A stretch of 23,540 nt of DNA from CAYFJO01 sp964343305. Its GTDB lineage: Bacteria; Planctomycetota; Planctomycetia; Pirellulales; Pirellulaceae. Both the position numbers and the translations under genes were made by a program. The DNA lies in the NCBI GenBank assembly GCA_964343305.1, contig CAYFJO010000146.1, forward strand, positions 1-23,540, read 5' to 3'. Positions 6,398 to 15,255 of this stretch are shown here, piece after piece; the first letter of the stretch is position 1, and each line of letters begins with the position of its first letter. Under the pieces are notes generated by a model. The model ran no database searches. It had not been told where the DNA came from and was given only the letters and a program-made list of their open reading frames with translations.

Positions 6398-9300
6398 TCA
6401 TTCCCCTTCAATGTTCGCCTGCAGCGGTTGTTCAACAATTGCGCTTGCCGCGCTGAGACTGCCGTCGAAATGGAACAACAAAGTCGTGTGTTTGTCCAAT
6501 TCAAACGGTTTGTCGGGTGGTTCAAAGCGTGCGGGGTTGAAAGTCTGTTGGCCACCGAGTTCAACGGACAGCTTTGCATACCGCGGCACGTTCGAAACTC
6601 GAATCTCGTCGATCGCGAACGGCGCATCGGGCGACGTCTCACAAACGAACTGCTTCAGCCAGTCCCGTCTAGCAAACGTTCGCGGTTTCTGACTGTAGCC
6701 TTCCCACCACGTGCTGCGATAATTCTGTTGGTCGTGACCGTTGACGTAGATGTGGACGGCTTGCCGACTCGGATCTCGTTTCAAGGGTCGCCATTCAACC
6801 GCCACATGTGCCCACTCATTCAAAGGCAATTTCCACGGCGACCACGCTTGCAGCAAACCGTTCGAAAAAAAGGTAACAGGCTTGACGGAAACGAGCCGAT
6901 CGTCCCATTGCTTTTTGATCCAGAATTCGATCGTTCCCTGCTTCTCGTCAAACAGCCGCTTTGTTTGGCCGTCGATCTCCACGTGATCGGGCAAGACGAA
7001 CGTGCGCTGGGCGGAAACTTGAACTGCCTTTCCAAAACGGCCATTTATGAAACCGGACGTTTGATCGACTTTCGGCAAATCGGGAAACGCCGACAGAGTT
7101 TGTTTGCGCGACGGGATCAAGGCTTCCGCCGTCGATTGAAATGCAACCCAGCATAGCTCCTCTGGAAGATCAACAATTCGAAACCACGCCTTTCGGGGGC
7201 CGTTGTTTCGAATTGCAACTGCCGTGCCTTGCTCGATCGATGAAACAGTGATCGACACTCGGTCCGCCGACTCCAATTGAATGTCGTTAGCAGCTAACTT
7301 GGCACGGAGAAAACACTGTTCGCCGCCTTCGAGCGCAATCGGACGCGCCGCGTTGACCAGTGGAGCAGGACCACTCAACATGGCCAACTCCAATTTGGGT
7401 GCCAGCACATAATTGCCAGCCGGAGCGTCGGACGGCAATTTCAACTCGTGAAGAAAAACTTCAAAGTCTGCTGTATTGCGATCGAACGGCTGAATGTCGG
7501 ACGCGTATTGCTTCGTTTTGATCTTCAAATCTCGAACTCGGTCGCCGTTTGGGCCGATGACGTGCAACGATCGGTCAAAACCCCATAGCGTTGCTTCGAG
7601 CATTTTCCCTGGTTGCTTTTCAAACGCAATGGGAACCGTTTGTGGCATCATGTGAGCCGCTTGAGGAACTGCGACGTTGTTGCGTTTGGCTTCGTCCAAT
7701 GCCCAAATCAATCGGGGCACGGCAGTGAAACACTGTATCGGCGCGTACGGATTGTACAAACGCCGGCCGAGATCTTCGGGACGATCGAGAGGCCGCGAGT
7801 TGGGAAACAGGTGTTCCAACTCAAGCAACGCCGGTCGCAAGTGGCGCCGGTCGCGAGTGTAGTAGTATGCATAGCCGATCTGGACGTTCGAATATCGCCC
7901 GACATCTTCGCGAAACGGATCGGCGGCGTAGCAGGCGTCGAAGTACTTCTGAAAAACTTCCTTCATGCGCGGATCGCCCGTGGCTCGCGCGTATTTCCAT
8001 AACGCTGGCACCCAGAAATGACACAGCAGCGGTGCTTCGGCATGGTTCGGCAAACCGTTTTCCTGCGTTCGCCAAACTCCGATGCGATGTTCCGGATCGA
8101 GATAAGCATCGGCACACTCTTTCAACACCTGGCCGATCGTCGGATCGTTAGTGTGCTCGTAGAGTGTTGCGAGATTGAAGAACTGCGTCATTTGATGTCG
8201 CAAACCCGAAGTGAACGGCGAGTAGTCGCGAATCATCTCGGCCCAGGTCTTCGTTGGTTCGCCCTTCGTCGTCGGTACGTACCAGGGTTGCTCACGAAAC
8301 CACGACTTCAGGTCATCGGACGCACTGGTCTTGCCGGCAAGGTCACGCCAATAATCGCGCCAATAATTCAACACGTCGTTGTAACGCTCATCGCTCGTTA
8401 AGTAGTAGGCCAGCGTTGTTGTTTCCAGCGTTCGATGATAGCTCGCCCAAAACTGCGAACCGCCGCGCAACCACGCTTCGGCCGAATCGCGTTGGCGCAC
8501 GTAGAACAATGCTGTGTCGATGGACCAATCGCCGGGTCGCATTTGTAAAGTCTGCGGCTTCCGAAAACCACCGCGCCACTCGCATTCGTATGCGAGCGGC
8601 ACGTGTGTCGTGGCGATGTCGACCCAGTGATTCTCCGACGTCATCGCCCAGTCGTAAAACTTGCGTTCGCCACTGCGCACATAGTTCCACCAAAGTTGCG
8701 TTTCCTTTTGATACGTGTGGTATTCGAAACGCCGCGGGTCAGCGTAATGCCGCTCGGTCGCCTTGTCCCACTGGTAGCTGTAATGAGGACCGCTGCCGAA
8801 AACCCACCAGCCGTAGTCGCCGAAATCATCTTGAGCTTTGCGGCCCAAATCAAAGAGCCGGTCGACAATCGCTTCGTATTTCGAATCGTTCGGGCGTGCT
8901 GCAAGTGGACCAAATACATCGGTTGAACAGTTCCACTCGCCCGTGGCCAAAGCGATCGGTTGTTTGGCGACCAACTTGCCATATTCCTGGCCATCTTTCG
9001 CGTCGGCTGGTGAAGCGACGTGAAAGTAAAACTCGTGATGCTTGTTGATGCCTTTGCCGTCGACATCGCCGTCGTTGAGTGCTTTGTGGCCGGCAAAGTA
9101 GAAGAAATTGGAAATCGGACTCAGCGTCCCGCGCACGCCTTTCCAATCAAGAATGTACTCGCTGCCTTTTTCACCGAAGAATCTTCGTACGCCCTTGGTA
9201 CCAAAATCCAACGGGTCGCTGTGTGGGCTCCAGAGATGCAAGACCAATTGGTCGCCGGTCACTTCCCATTCTTTGGGAAACTGTTGCCACATCCAGCGAA

Positions 9301-10354
9301 GCGATCCCGTCACAGCGGCACGGTCGTCAACAACTTGCACCCACTCGCCGACATGATCGGAGCGGTGCAGTTCGCGCTCGCCGCTGGATGTTGTTTCCAG
9401 GACCGCACCTTGACAGTCGGGATTGCCAAAATGGCGATAGGTGTTTTGAAGGGACGAAATCGATTCCGTGTCGGTGTTCCACTTTGTTGTCAAAATCTGG
9501 TTGCCCGCATCGCCAGATTGATCGACGGAAACTGATCGCTGCTTTGTGTCGCCCGTCAGTCTCAAAGCAAATCCAATGTCTTGAAAATGGGTCTCTTTTG
9601 TCGAACCGACGATCTTGAATTCGTTGATGATTTTGATCAGACCAAGACCCGCAAAAAAATGGTAGCGAGTTCGATAACGAACGATTCGAGCGCCAGTCGG
9701 ACCGGTATAGAAGCCGTCGACCCGGACACACGCTCGCACGGGCCCGGACGACTCGACGACAATCCTTCGGTCCGTTCCATCGATAGCGTTTGAAAAGCGA
9801 TGGTTGTGTTGGTTCGTATAGAAATGCTCGCCAGCCCACGAACCCGTCAGCACCGATTCGTTTGACTCGATCTTTCGATCGTTGTTCAGATCCGCGCGAA
9901 TCTCGGACAATGCGGACGGTCCCGTTTGACGAAACACAGCAACGAGTGAGCCGGTCGAGACTGCGATCGAGTCTTTTTGACGATCGATCTGGATCGATGA
10001 ATCTTGCCCAACAGACTCGATGTCGGGGCCAAACTCAAGCCAGTAAGTTCGATCCGGCCGCGCGATGAAATCGATCGTCAGCCAACGAATGCTCGTGCGA
10101 TCGGGCATCCACATGGCGGCAGCTCGCGCCTGCAATGCGTGCGTGGTGCCGAGATCGTCGATCAAACGCACATTACGAATCGACTTTAATCCGCCGCTTG
10201 GAAATGGAACTCCCGTCGTGATCGGCCAGGCAACCTTGCGGTCCTCAAACGCTTCGTCGATGACGATTTCGACACGCGTTGAGGCGAGGGCCACGGCCGC
10301 CAGAGCACAAAACGCGGCGAATTGAATTGCCAGCAAGAGTCGGAGCCGAGGCAT
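6398..10354 (-). CDS. Secreted PcRGLX/YetA-like (PL26-type) polysaccharide lyase with LamG-like C-terminus
   Basis: A 1318-residue exported protein with an N-terminal signal peptide (about 1-25). Residues 48-96 match the N-terminal RIFT-barrel motif of PcRGLX/YetA-like proteins (GVPFPSGGL, RLIDDLGT, then MWMPDRTSIRWLTIDF). About 125-490 fits the central beta-sandwich and about 500-870 the alpha/alpha toroid, with GLRHQMTQFFNLATLYEHT and a tryptophan-rich stretch. A LamG/concanavalin-like domain lies at about 1100-1265 (GTIEFWI, NEWAHVAVEW, VHIYVNG, AIDEIRVSN). Characterised relatives are exo-acting rhamnogalacturonan lyases (PL26). Substrate is not predictable here, so breakdown of a rhamnose- or uronate-containing polymer is inference. 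The ATG shares one base with the stop of the upstream sialidase-like gene (TAATG), so translation is coupled. It is much longer than three-domain relatives because of the C-terminal ~430 residues. Confidence 0.82.
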   Translation of the reverse strand: MPRLRLLLAIQFAAFCALAAVALASTRVEIVIDEAFEDRKVAWPITTGVPFPSGGLKSIRNVRLIDDLGTTHALQARAAAMWMPDRTSIRWLTIDFIARPDRTYWLEFGPDIESVGQDSSIQIDRQKDSIAVSTGSLVAVFRQTGPSALSEIRADLNNDRKIESNESVLTGSWAGEHFYTNQHNHRFSNAIDGTDRRIVVESSGPVRACVRVDGFYTGPTGARIVRYRTRYHFFAGLGLIKIINEFKIVGSTKETHFQDIGFALRLTGDTKQRSVSVDQSGDAGNQILTTKWNTDTESISSLQNTYRHFGNPDCQGAVLETTSSGERELHRSDHVGEWVQVVDDRAAVTGSLRWMWQQFPKEWEVTGDQLVLHLWSPHSDPLDFGTKGVRRFFGEKGSEYILDWKGVRGTLSPISNFFYFAGHKALNDGDVDGKGINKHHEFYFHVASPADAKDGQEYGKLVAKQPIALATGEWNCSTDVFGPLAARPNDSKYEAIVDRLFDLGRKAQDDFGDYGWWVFGSGPHYSYQWDKATERHYADPRRFEYHTYQKETQLWWNYVRSGERKFYDWAMTSENHWVDIATTHVPLAYECEWRGGFRKPQTLQMRPGDWSIDTALFYVRQRDSAEAWLRGGSQFWASYHRTLETTTLAYYLTSDERYNDVLNYWRDYWRDLAGKTSASDDLKSWFREQPWYVPTTKGEPTKTWAEMIRDYSPFTSGLRHQMTQFFNLATLYEHTNDPTIGQVLKECADAYLDPEHRIGVWRTQENGLPNHAEAPLLCHFWVPALWKYARATGDPRMKEVFQKYFDACYAADPFREDVGRYSNVQIGYAYYYTRDRRHLRPALLELEHLFPNSRPLDRPEDLGRRLYNPYAPIQCFTAVPRLIWALDEAKRNNVAVPQAAHMMPQTVPIAFEKQPGKMLEATLWGFDRSLHVIGPNGDRVRDLKIKTKQYASDIQPFDRNTADFEVFLHELKLPSDAPAGNYVLAPKLELAMLSGPAPLVNAARPIALEGGEQCFLRAKLAANDIQLESADRVSITVSSIEQGTAVAIRNNGPRKAWFRIVDLPEELCWVAFQSTAEALIPSRKQTLSAFPDLPKVDQTSGFINGRFGKAVQVSAQRTFVLPDHVEIDGQTKRLFDEKQGTIEFWIKKQWDDRLVSVKPVTFFSNGLLQAWSPWKLPLNEWAHVAVEWRPLKRDPSRQAVHIYVNGHDQQNYRSTWWEGYSQKPRTFARRDWLKQFVCETSPDAPFAIDEIRVSNVPRYAKLSVELGGQQTFNPARFEPPDKPFELDKHTTLLFHFDGSLSAASAIVEQPLQANIEGE

Positions 10355-11322
10355 TACAGTTTAACTTTCGCCAGGAAGATGCTCGTTTTGCCTTCGTGCG
10401 ACGAGTAGTAGCTGATCCACAACAACTCTTCGTACCAGACGAGACCGGCGTAACTCGTGTCACCACCGGACGGCAGCTTCAAGAATTCTTTCAACGTTCC
10501 TGCCTCGGGGTCGAGGTGACAGAGCGAAGTTCGCGCGCCGCCGTCGTACAACCGCACGACGGCCACGAATCGCCCATCCGGCAAGCGAATCATGTGCGGA
10601 CCACCGATGCGAATGCCCAGATCCTTCCAACTCCACTCTTTGTACGGCGGCTTTGAAGTGCCCAGTTGCGCGGTGTTCGGTTTGCCATCGCGGCGCAGCA
10701 GGCAGTAACACGTATCATCGTCCAGAAATACCATCGACGTTTCGTTGGGATAACCTTCGTCGAACAAGGTCTTGACCAACGTCTCGTATTTCTTTCCGTC
10801 GTTGCTCGTGTAAAGGCGAACGCCACGCACACTCGCATTCGTTCCGTAGCCGATGCCGTACGCCTGTTTCTTATGCCATGTGGTTCGCCAAAGCCAGAAA
10901 TCGCGGTCGCCGATTTCGTTGCCGTCACTCCACTTCTTGCCATCCGACGAAAACCACGTCAGCGATTGGTGCTTGTAATCGACCACTTTGTTCATGGCCT
11001 CGGCACCGGACAGCATCAGTTGCCTGTCCGGGGTGACAGTGATTTTGGCGTCGCGCAGATCGGAATCGTCCGACGTGATCAAGGCGGTTGACTCCCATTG
11101 CTTGCCGTCGCCGGACGTGATCACGCGCAACGCACCGTCCGGCGAGACGTGTCCTTTGCCTTCGCGAAAGACGCAGTACCAGCGATCCTTGAAACGCACC
11201 AGATCCGTGAACGCGTTGTGCGGCGCCTGGTCCCAGATTTTTTGAACTTCAACGATTTGCGGGGACTCAGCATGCAAAACCGTTGTCAATATGAAGGCGA
11301 AAAGGAGGGATGCGATTTTCAT
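10354..11322 (-). CDS. Secreted sialidase-like six-bladed propeller protein
   Basis: A 322-residue exported protein. I chose the ATG at 11322 because it begins a clean signal peptide (MKIASLLFAFILTTVLHA, cleavage near 18); the frame extends 17 codons upstream to 11373 without improving it. The mature part has FREG at 52-55 and Asp-box-like turns at about 69-76 (TSGDGKQW), 124-131 (FSSDGKKW) and 172-179 (TSNDGKKY), all characteristic of the sialidase/neuraminidase superfamily. Whether it cleaves sialic acid is unknown; many such bacterial proteins act on other glycosides or have no known activity. Its TAA overlaps the ATG of the PL26-type lyase by one base, so the two are made together and probably act on the same glycan. 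The ribosome binding site is weak. Confidence 0.82.
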   Translation of the reverse strand: MKIASLLFAFILTTVLHAESPQIVEVQKIWDQAPHNAFTDLVRFKDRWYCVFREGKGHVSPDGALRVITSGDGKQWESTALITSDDSDLRDAKITVTPDRQLMLSGAEAMNKVVDYKHQSLTWFSSDGKKWSDGNEIGDRDFWLWRTTWHKKQAYGIGYGTNASVRGVRLYTSNDGKKYETLVKTLFDEGYPNETSMVFLDDDTCYCLLRRDGKPNTAQLGTSKPPYKEWSWKDLGIRIGGPHMIRLPDGRFVAVVRLYDGGARTSLCHLDPEAGTLKEFLKLPSGGDTSYAGLVWYEELLWISYYSSHEGKTSIFLAKVKL

Positions 11323-11682
11323 CGGTGGGTCGGGCCTTTTGAGTTGAGTGATGAAAGGTGACACGCAAGACATTCCAAGGCAGAATTCCAGTTATAGACG
11401 AATGCCAATTCAAATTCACAACATTCGCACCAAAATCCGCTGAATTCGATGTCCGACTCCGTTCAAGATCTGCTCGACCGCTGGCAAAGCGGCGATCAAT
11501 CGGCTGCCGCTGAGAGTGAGTTTACGCCAAACGGTGGTCTGGTCGGGATTGACTTGCTGTCAGTGATGCTTCACGAACTGGCACACCATCTTGGCATTGG
11601 CCACGCACGCTGACGGACCGCCGAGAGAATTGCGTCCAATGAGAGACCGTAGCTTTGTAGCGGTAGTATCTTGCCGCTGCCG
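11323..11682. other. Gap with a chimeric 54-codon frame and no intact gene
   Basis: These 360 bases lie between the start of the sialidase-like gene and the stop of the DUF1501 gene, so the promoter of the sialidase/PL26 operon is expected here. I see no confident promoter. The stretch holds a small chimeric open frame on the plus strand (11449-11613) and, at its right edge, a hairpin at the DUF1501 stop. Confidence 0.6.
11449..11613 (+). pseudogene. Chimeric fragment: ECF-sigma-like start joined to a metzincin zinc motif
   Basis: A 54-residue frame from ATG 11449 to TGA 11611-11613. Its first ~22 residues (MSDSVQDLLDRWQSGDQSAA) look like the beginning of a planctomycete ECF sigma factor. 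The rest (TPNGGLVGIDLLSVMLHE, then LAHHLGIGH) resembles the active-site segment of matrixin/metzincin-like exported proteins and carries a complete HExxHxxGxxH motif. Neither half is followed by the rest of its family. The join falls near residue 23. I see no good ribosome binding site. The simplest reading is two gene fragments fused by deletion or rearrangement; a functional microprotein is possible but unsupported. Confidence 0.55.
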
Positions 11683-11685
11683 CTA
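11658..11685 (-). terminator. Hairpin overlapping the DUF1501 stop codon
   Basis: TAGCGGTAG (11658-11666) pairs with CTGCCGCTA (11677-11685) with one G/T mismatch over a 10-base loop. The right arm contains the complement of the TAG stop of the DUF1501 gene. Its position suits transcription ending for that minus-strand gene, although no T-tract follows. It may also be a dispersed repeat copy. Confidence 0.5.
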
Positions 11686-13050
11686 AACCAACTCGTCGAT
11701 CACGTCGCCGTGGTCGATGGCAATGTTTGGCCGGCCGGAGTGGTCCTTGATGTGCAGATTTGGATCGACGCCCAATTGGTGGAAGATCGTGTGATGAATG
11801 TCGCCCGGTCTCAGCGGGCGATCTTGCGGGACCTCGCCTAGTCGGTTGGTTGAGCCGACGATCTGGCCGCCTTTGAGTCCGCCGCCGCCCATCAGGACGG
11901 ACAGCGCGTTGCCCCAGTGGTCTCGTCCGGGCGTGCCTTTGCTGAGCGGCGGGCCGCCATTGCCGCCGTCGTTCATCTTGGGCGTGCGGCTGAATTCGCC
12001 CATGACGACGACCATCACTTGATCGATCAGGCCGCGTTGATCTAGATCTTCGAACAAGCCATGAACCGCCTGGTCGACTTTTGGCAGATGACGTTCCATC
12101 GTGCCTTGGTGGTTCCAATGGCTGTCCCAGCCGCCGAAGTGGCAGGTGACGAACGTTGTGCCAGCTTCGACTAGGCGACGAGCCAACAGTGTGCTTTGTC
12201 CCCAGGTGTTGCGGCCGTATCGGTCACGCGTCTTGGGATCTTCCGCACTGATGTCGAATGCCTTGCGGGCTTTTGCCCCGGTGACCATCTCGAACGCACG
12301 TTGGTCGAAGCGGTCCATTGCGTCGGCCGCGCCGCTTCGATCGACGCCGCGCAGTAGATTGTCGAAATGCTTTTGCAGGTTGCGGCGATCGGCCAATCGG
12401 TCAATCGTCAGCGTGTTTGGCAATGACAAGTTTTGAACTTTGAACTTGGCAGCGTTCGGGTCGCCCGCGGTTTGAAATGGATTGTGTTGCACACCGAGAT
12501 AGTTCGCGCCGAAATAGCCGGGGCGCAGTCCGATGCTCATCGCGTAGGGAATCGCCACGTTAGCTGGCATGCCTGGCTGCCGCGGACCAGTCACGCTCGT
12601 GGCAATGCCGCCGAAAAAGGGAAACTTGCCAGCGTTCATCGCACCGCTCACGCCGCCGTGACCGGTTAGCATCCAGTGGCCGCCCGTAAAATGATCGCCA
12701 GCGTTGTGATGCACGGAACGCACGATGGAAAACTTGTCGCCGATCTTCGCCTGAAGTGGAAACATTTCCGTGATGTTGAACCCGGGCACGTTCGTGTGGA
12801 TCGGTCGCCAGATTCCAGCGTACTCAGACGGTGCATCCGGCTTGGGATCGTACGTGTCGTGATGACTGGGTCCGCCGTCGAGCCACAACAAGATGACCGA
12901 CGTTTGTTTTGATGAATGCCCGGCCGCTTCCTTGGCTCGCAGAATCGATGCCAGACTTGCTGTGCCCATGCCAGCCACGCCGATTTGTAAAAAACTTCGG
13001 CGGCTCAGGCCATCACAGTATTTCGAAGTAGTTCCGGCTTCGATTTTCAT
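11683..13050 (-). CDS. DUF1501 protein with Tat signal (sulfatase-like fold)
   Basis: A 455-residue protein of the DUF1501 family, abundant in planctomycetes and related to the alkaline phosphatase/sulfatase fold. Residues 17-40 carry a twin-arginine signal (SRRSFLQIGVAGMG). Family motifs follow in order: LLWLDGGPSHHDTYDPKP, SVHHNAGDHFTGGHWMLTG, HFGGWDSHWNHQG, VVMGEFSRTPKMN and GRDHWG; the Asp/His residues match the metal-site positions of that fold. The ATG at 13050 has AGGA 9 bases upstream; a GTG three bases earlier is an alternative. The real substrate of DUF1501 proteins is not established. Such genes usually sit beside a DUF1549/DUF1553 cytochrome-type partner, and none is present here. 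It lies 165 bases downstream of the propeller gene, beyond a hairpin. Confidence 0.93.
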   Translation of the reverse strand: MKIEAGTTSKYCDGLSRRSFLQIGVAGMGTASLASILRAKEAAGHSSKQTSVILLWLDGGPSHHDTYDPKPDAPSEYAGIWRPIHTNVPGFNITEMFPLQAKIGDKFSIVRSVHHNAGDHFTGGHWMLTGHGGVSGAMNAGKFPFFGGIATSVTGPRQPGMPANVAIPYAMSIGLRPGYFGANYLGVQHNPFQTAGDPNAAKFKVQNLSLPNTLTIDRLADRRNLQKHFDNLLRGVDRSGAADAMDRFDQRAFEMVTGAKARKAFDISAEDPKTRDRYGRNTWGQSTLLARRLVEAGTTFVTCHFGGWDSHWNHQGTMERHLPKVDQAVHGLFEDLDQRGLIDQVMVVVMGEFSRTPKMNDGGNGGPPLSKGTPGRDHWGNALSVLMGGGGLKGGQIVGSTNRLGEVPQDRPLRPGDIHHTIFHQLGVDPNLHIKDHSGRPNIAIDHGDVIDELV

Positions 13051-13172
13051 CACAATATGTCCTGTCTAGGCGGGATGGAATTAACGCATCCACAGATTTT
13101 GATGGATTGATTATTCTAGATCAATCGACGCAGATTACGCAAGTTCATGAAGAAATCGGTCCTGATTTGCAA

Positions 13173-13203
13173 GCGTCCAGGACGTTTAAAACGTCGGGGA
13201 CGC
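13173..13203 (-). terminator. Two-tier hairpin after the propeller gene
   Basis: An outer stem GCGTCC (13173-13178) / GGACGC (13198-13203) encloses a perfect inner stem GACGTTT (13181-13187) / AAACGTC (13189-13195). It begins 12 bases past the stop of the minus-strand propeller gene and precedes DUF1501. It is a probable terminator or processing site without a T-tract; DUF1501 may therefore have its own promoter between 13051 and 13172. Confidence 0.5.
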
Positions 13204-13215
13204 CAAACAGTCAAT

Positions 13216-15255
13216 TCAGCGAAAGTAGTCCACCGGCTGAACGACATACTTCAATAAGTGCGTTCCAGCTCCAATGTAAAGCGATCCTGGTTTGCCTTCG
13301 ACGATTTGGTACAAACCGGAACGCGGTGGCGTTTCTAAATACTCGATTTTGTCGGTCTTGGTGTTTAAACGGTACAAATCTCGAAAGCCGATACCATAGA
13401 CGTTCCCATCGCTGGCGGCGGCGATGTGCAGCATGCCGACGTCTTCCGGAACTCCGGCCAAGGGCGTGCCTGACGAGCGCAGGTGCCAGGTCTTTTCAAC
13501 TTTGAATTCGCGCGGGTGAAACCGCAGCAGCACTTGGTTGTCGGTTGTGGCGTAAACTTGCTTGTCGACCGCGTTGAATCGAATTGCGACGATAGCCTTG
13601 GCGTCTTTGACGACGATTTCTTCATAGACGCGCTTGCGCGTCTTGGGATCGAAGACCAGCAGCGTCGCTTCGTCGGCACGATCACCGGAACCTCGTCCGC
13701 CGTGGATGTTGGTGCCGGCAAATACGTAGCGATCGTCCGACGTGACCGTTTGAACGCTGCGATTGAGGTCACGAAACAATCGAATGGCTTCGGTGTTTGG
13801 ATCGAATTGCACTAGCGCACCGCCGGGATGACCGTAATTGGCGCGGCAGGCAATGTAGATTCTTCCGTCGGGACCTTCGACGTATTCGAACGGCCGGTTG
13901 GCATCGTCGGGCGAGTCGCCGCCGAGTTGGGCGATGTAGCGTGGGTTGGCGGTTTTTGCTTTTCCGGCGGTGGCAAAGTCTGGCTTCCAAGGACGCGCCG
14001 GATCGAAAACACCCCAATGTCCGCCACCGTAGGTGCCGACGTAAACTCGGTTTTTGACTTTGATCGCGCTGTAAACTTCACCACCACCCCAACCGACGTG
14101 GCCCAGATCGTGCAACTTGTCGCTGGCCGAGTCTATATGAAACACATGCATGCCGATGATGTTAGAACCGTAGATCGACCCGTCCTTGGATCGGCTGAGG
14201 CCGCAGATTTGTGTACCACGTTTGCCTTCGTATCCAATCTTGTACTTCGCGAACTCATTCGCTTTTATGTCAATTACTAAAAGCGATCTTGTTGGATGAT
14301 GAATGACGGCGATTCGATCTCCCTTTGGACTCACGCATACACTGCCGACATTGTCTAGCCGCGCAATGTTCTTATGAGGCTCGACATCCACACGAATGAG
14401 GTCTTTGTTAATCAGTGCAAAAACGCCGGCATTTTTATTTGCGGCGACCAGCGATAGTTTCGTATCGGTGTCCGCCGTAAACCTGGCAACTGAACGATAG
14501 TTCAAATCGTAAACCTCGTAGCCATCGTTGGTCGGATTGTAAATACGATCACCGTGAACAAGAAATTTGCTGCCCTGGATCGAGTCGATCTTGTGAAACT
14601 CGCCGGTCTTGGTGTCGATCTCGACAACTTCATCCGGCGGGGTGCGCGAGACTCCGCCGAGCAGCTTTCCCGACGGCAGAAATTGAATGTTTCGCAACCA
14701 GACGTTTTGCCGTGGGCGGATTGGCGGCGGGACCATTTGGCCCAGGTCGCTCCATTTCTCGGTCTTCGTGTCGAACCGGAACAAGCGCCCCTGTTGATGG
14801 GTGCTAATGTAGACGTTTCCATCGGGTCCAATTGCTCCGTCGATGCAACGATTGTGCGGCGTCGGCGCCAGTCCAAGTCGCTCAATCTTCCGTCGGCGCG
14901 GATCAAACCGCAAAAGTTCATTGCCAGGATGGTTGAGGCCGGAGTACGTGAATATGTAGAGCACACCATCGGCCGCTGTAAGGACACCACCGACTTCACG
15001 TGCCGGTATGTCATGCTCTTCGATCACCTTGCCGGAATCGAGTTCCAGCGCATAGAAGATGGCACCGTCTTGAGAGCACTCTTGTGACCAAAGCACGTCG
15101 CGCTTCAAAACCGGGTCGTGGACGATCCAAGAGAATCGTTGCCATGCTCCGATGACTGGTCGACCCAGGTCGTAATACTCGCCACCGTAGAGCAACTCGC
15201 TGCCAAAGAGCAAGCAAATCAAAATTGCGACCGTGAATTTTCGCTGGCCAATCAT
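13216..15255 (-). CDS. Secreted beta-propeller protein of unknown function
   Basis: A 679-residue exported protein. The signal peptide MIGQRKFTVAILICLLFGSELLYGG covers residues 1 to about 24. The remainder is a series of propeller blades with repeated elements, such as DGNVYISTHQQGRLFRFDT, KDGSIYGSNIIGMHVFHID and DGRIYIACRANYGHPGGAL, probably two propellers of YncE/SMP-30-like type. There are no recognisable catalytic motifs. I prefer the ATG at 15255 because it overlaps the upstream dehydratase stop as ATGA and has GGA about 10 bases upstream; an ATG at 15267 in the same frame is the alternative. Its tight overlap with a cytoplasmic PLP enzyme gene implies co-expression although the two products act in different compartments. 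Confidence 0.85.
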   Translation of the reverse strand: MIGQRKFTVAILICLLFGSELLYGGEYYDLGRPVIGAWQRFSWIVHDPVLKRDVLWSQECSQDGAIFYALELDSGKVIEEHDIPAREVGGVLTAADGVLYIFTYSGLNHPGNELLRFDPRRRKIERLGLAPTPHNRCIDGAIGPDGNVYISTHQQGRLFRFDTKTEKWSDLGQMVPPPIRPRQNVWLRNIQFLPSGKLLGGVSRTPPDEVVEIDTKTGEFHKIDSIQGSKFLVHGDRIYNPTNDGYEVYDLNYRSVARFTADTDTKLSLVAANKNAGVFALINKDLIRVDVEPHKNIARLDNVGSVCVSPKGDRIAVIHHPTRSLLVIDIKANEFAKYKIGYEGKRGTQICGLSRSKDGSIYGSNIIGMHVFHIDSASDKLHDLGHVGWGGGEVYSAIKVKNRVYVGTYGGGHWGVFDPARPWKPDFATAGKAKTANPRYIAQLGGDSPDDANRPFEYVEGPDGRIYIACRANYGHPGGALVQFDPNTEAIRLFRDLNRSVQTVTSDDRYVFAGTNIHGGRGSGDRADEATLLVFDPKTRKRVYEEIVVKDAKAIVAIRFNAVDKQVYATTDNQVLLRFHPREFKVEKTWHLRSSGTPLAGVPEDVGMLHIAAASDGNVYGIGFRDLYRLNTKTDKIEYLETPPRSGLYQIVEGKPGSLYIGAGTHLLKYVVQPVDYFR

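Noticed and set aside
11522..12118. A 198-codon arginine-rich minus-strand frame overlapping DUF1501
   Set aside because: It is a frame-shifted reading of the DUF1501 gene, with the biased composition typical of such shadows.
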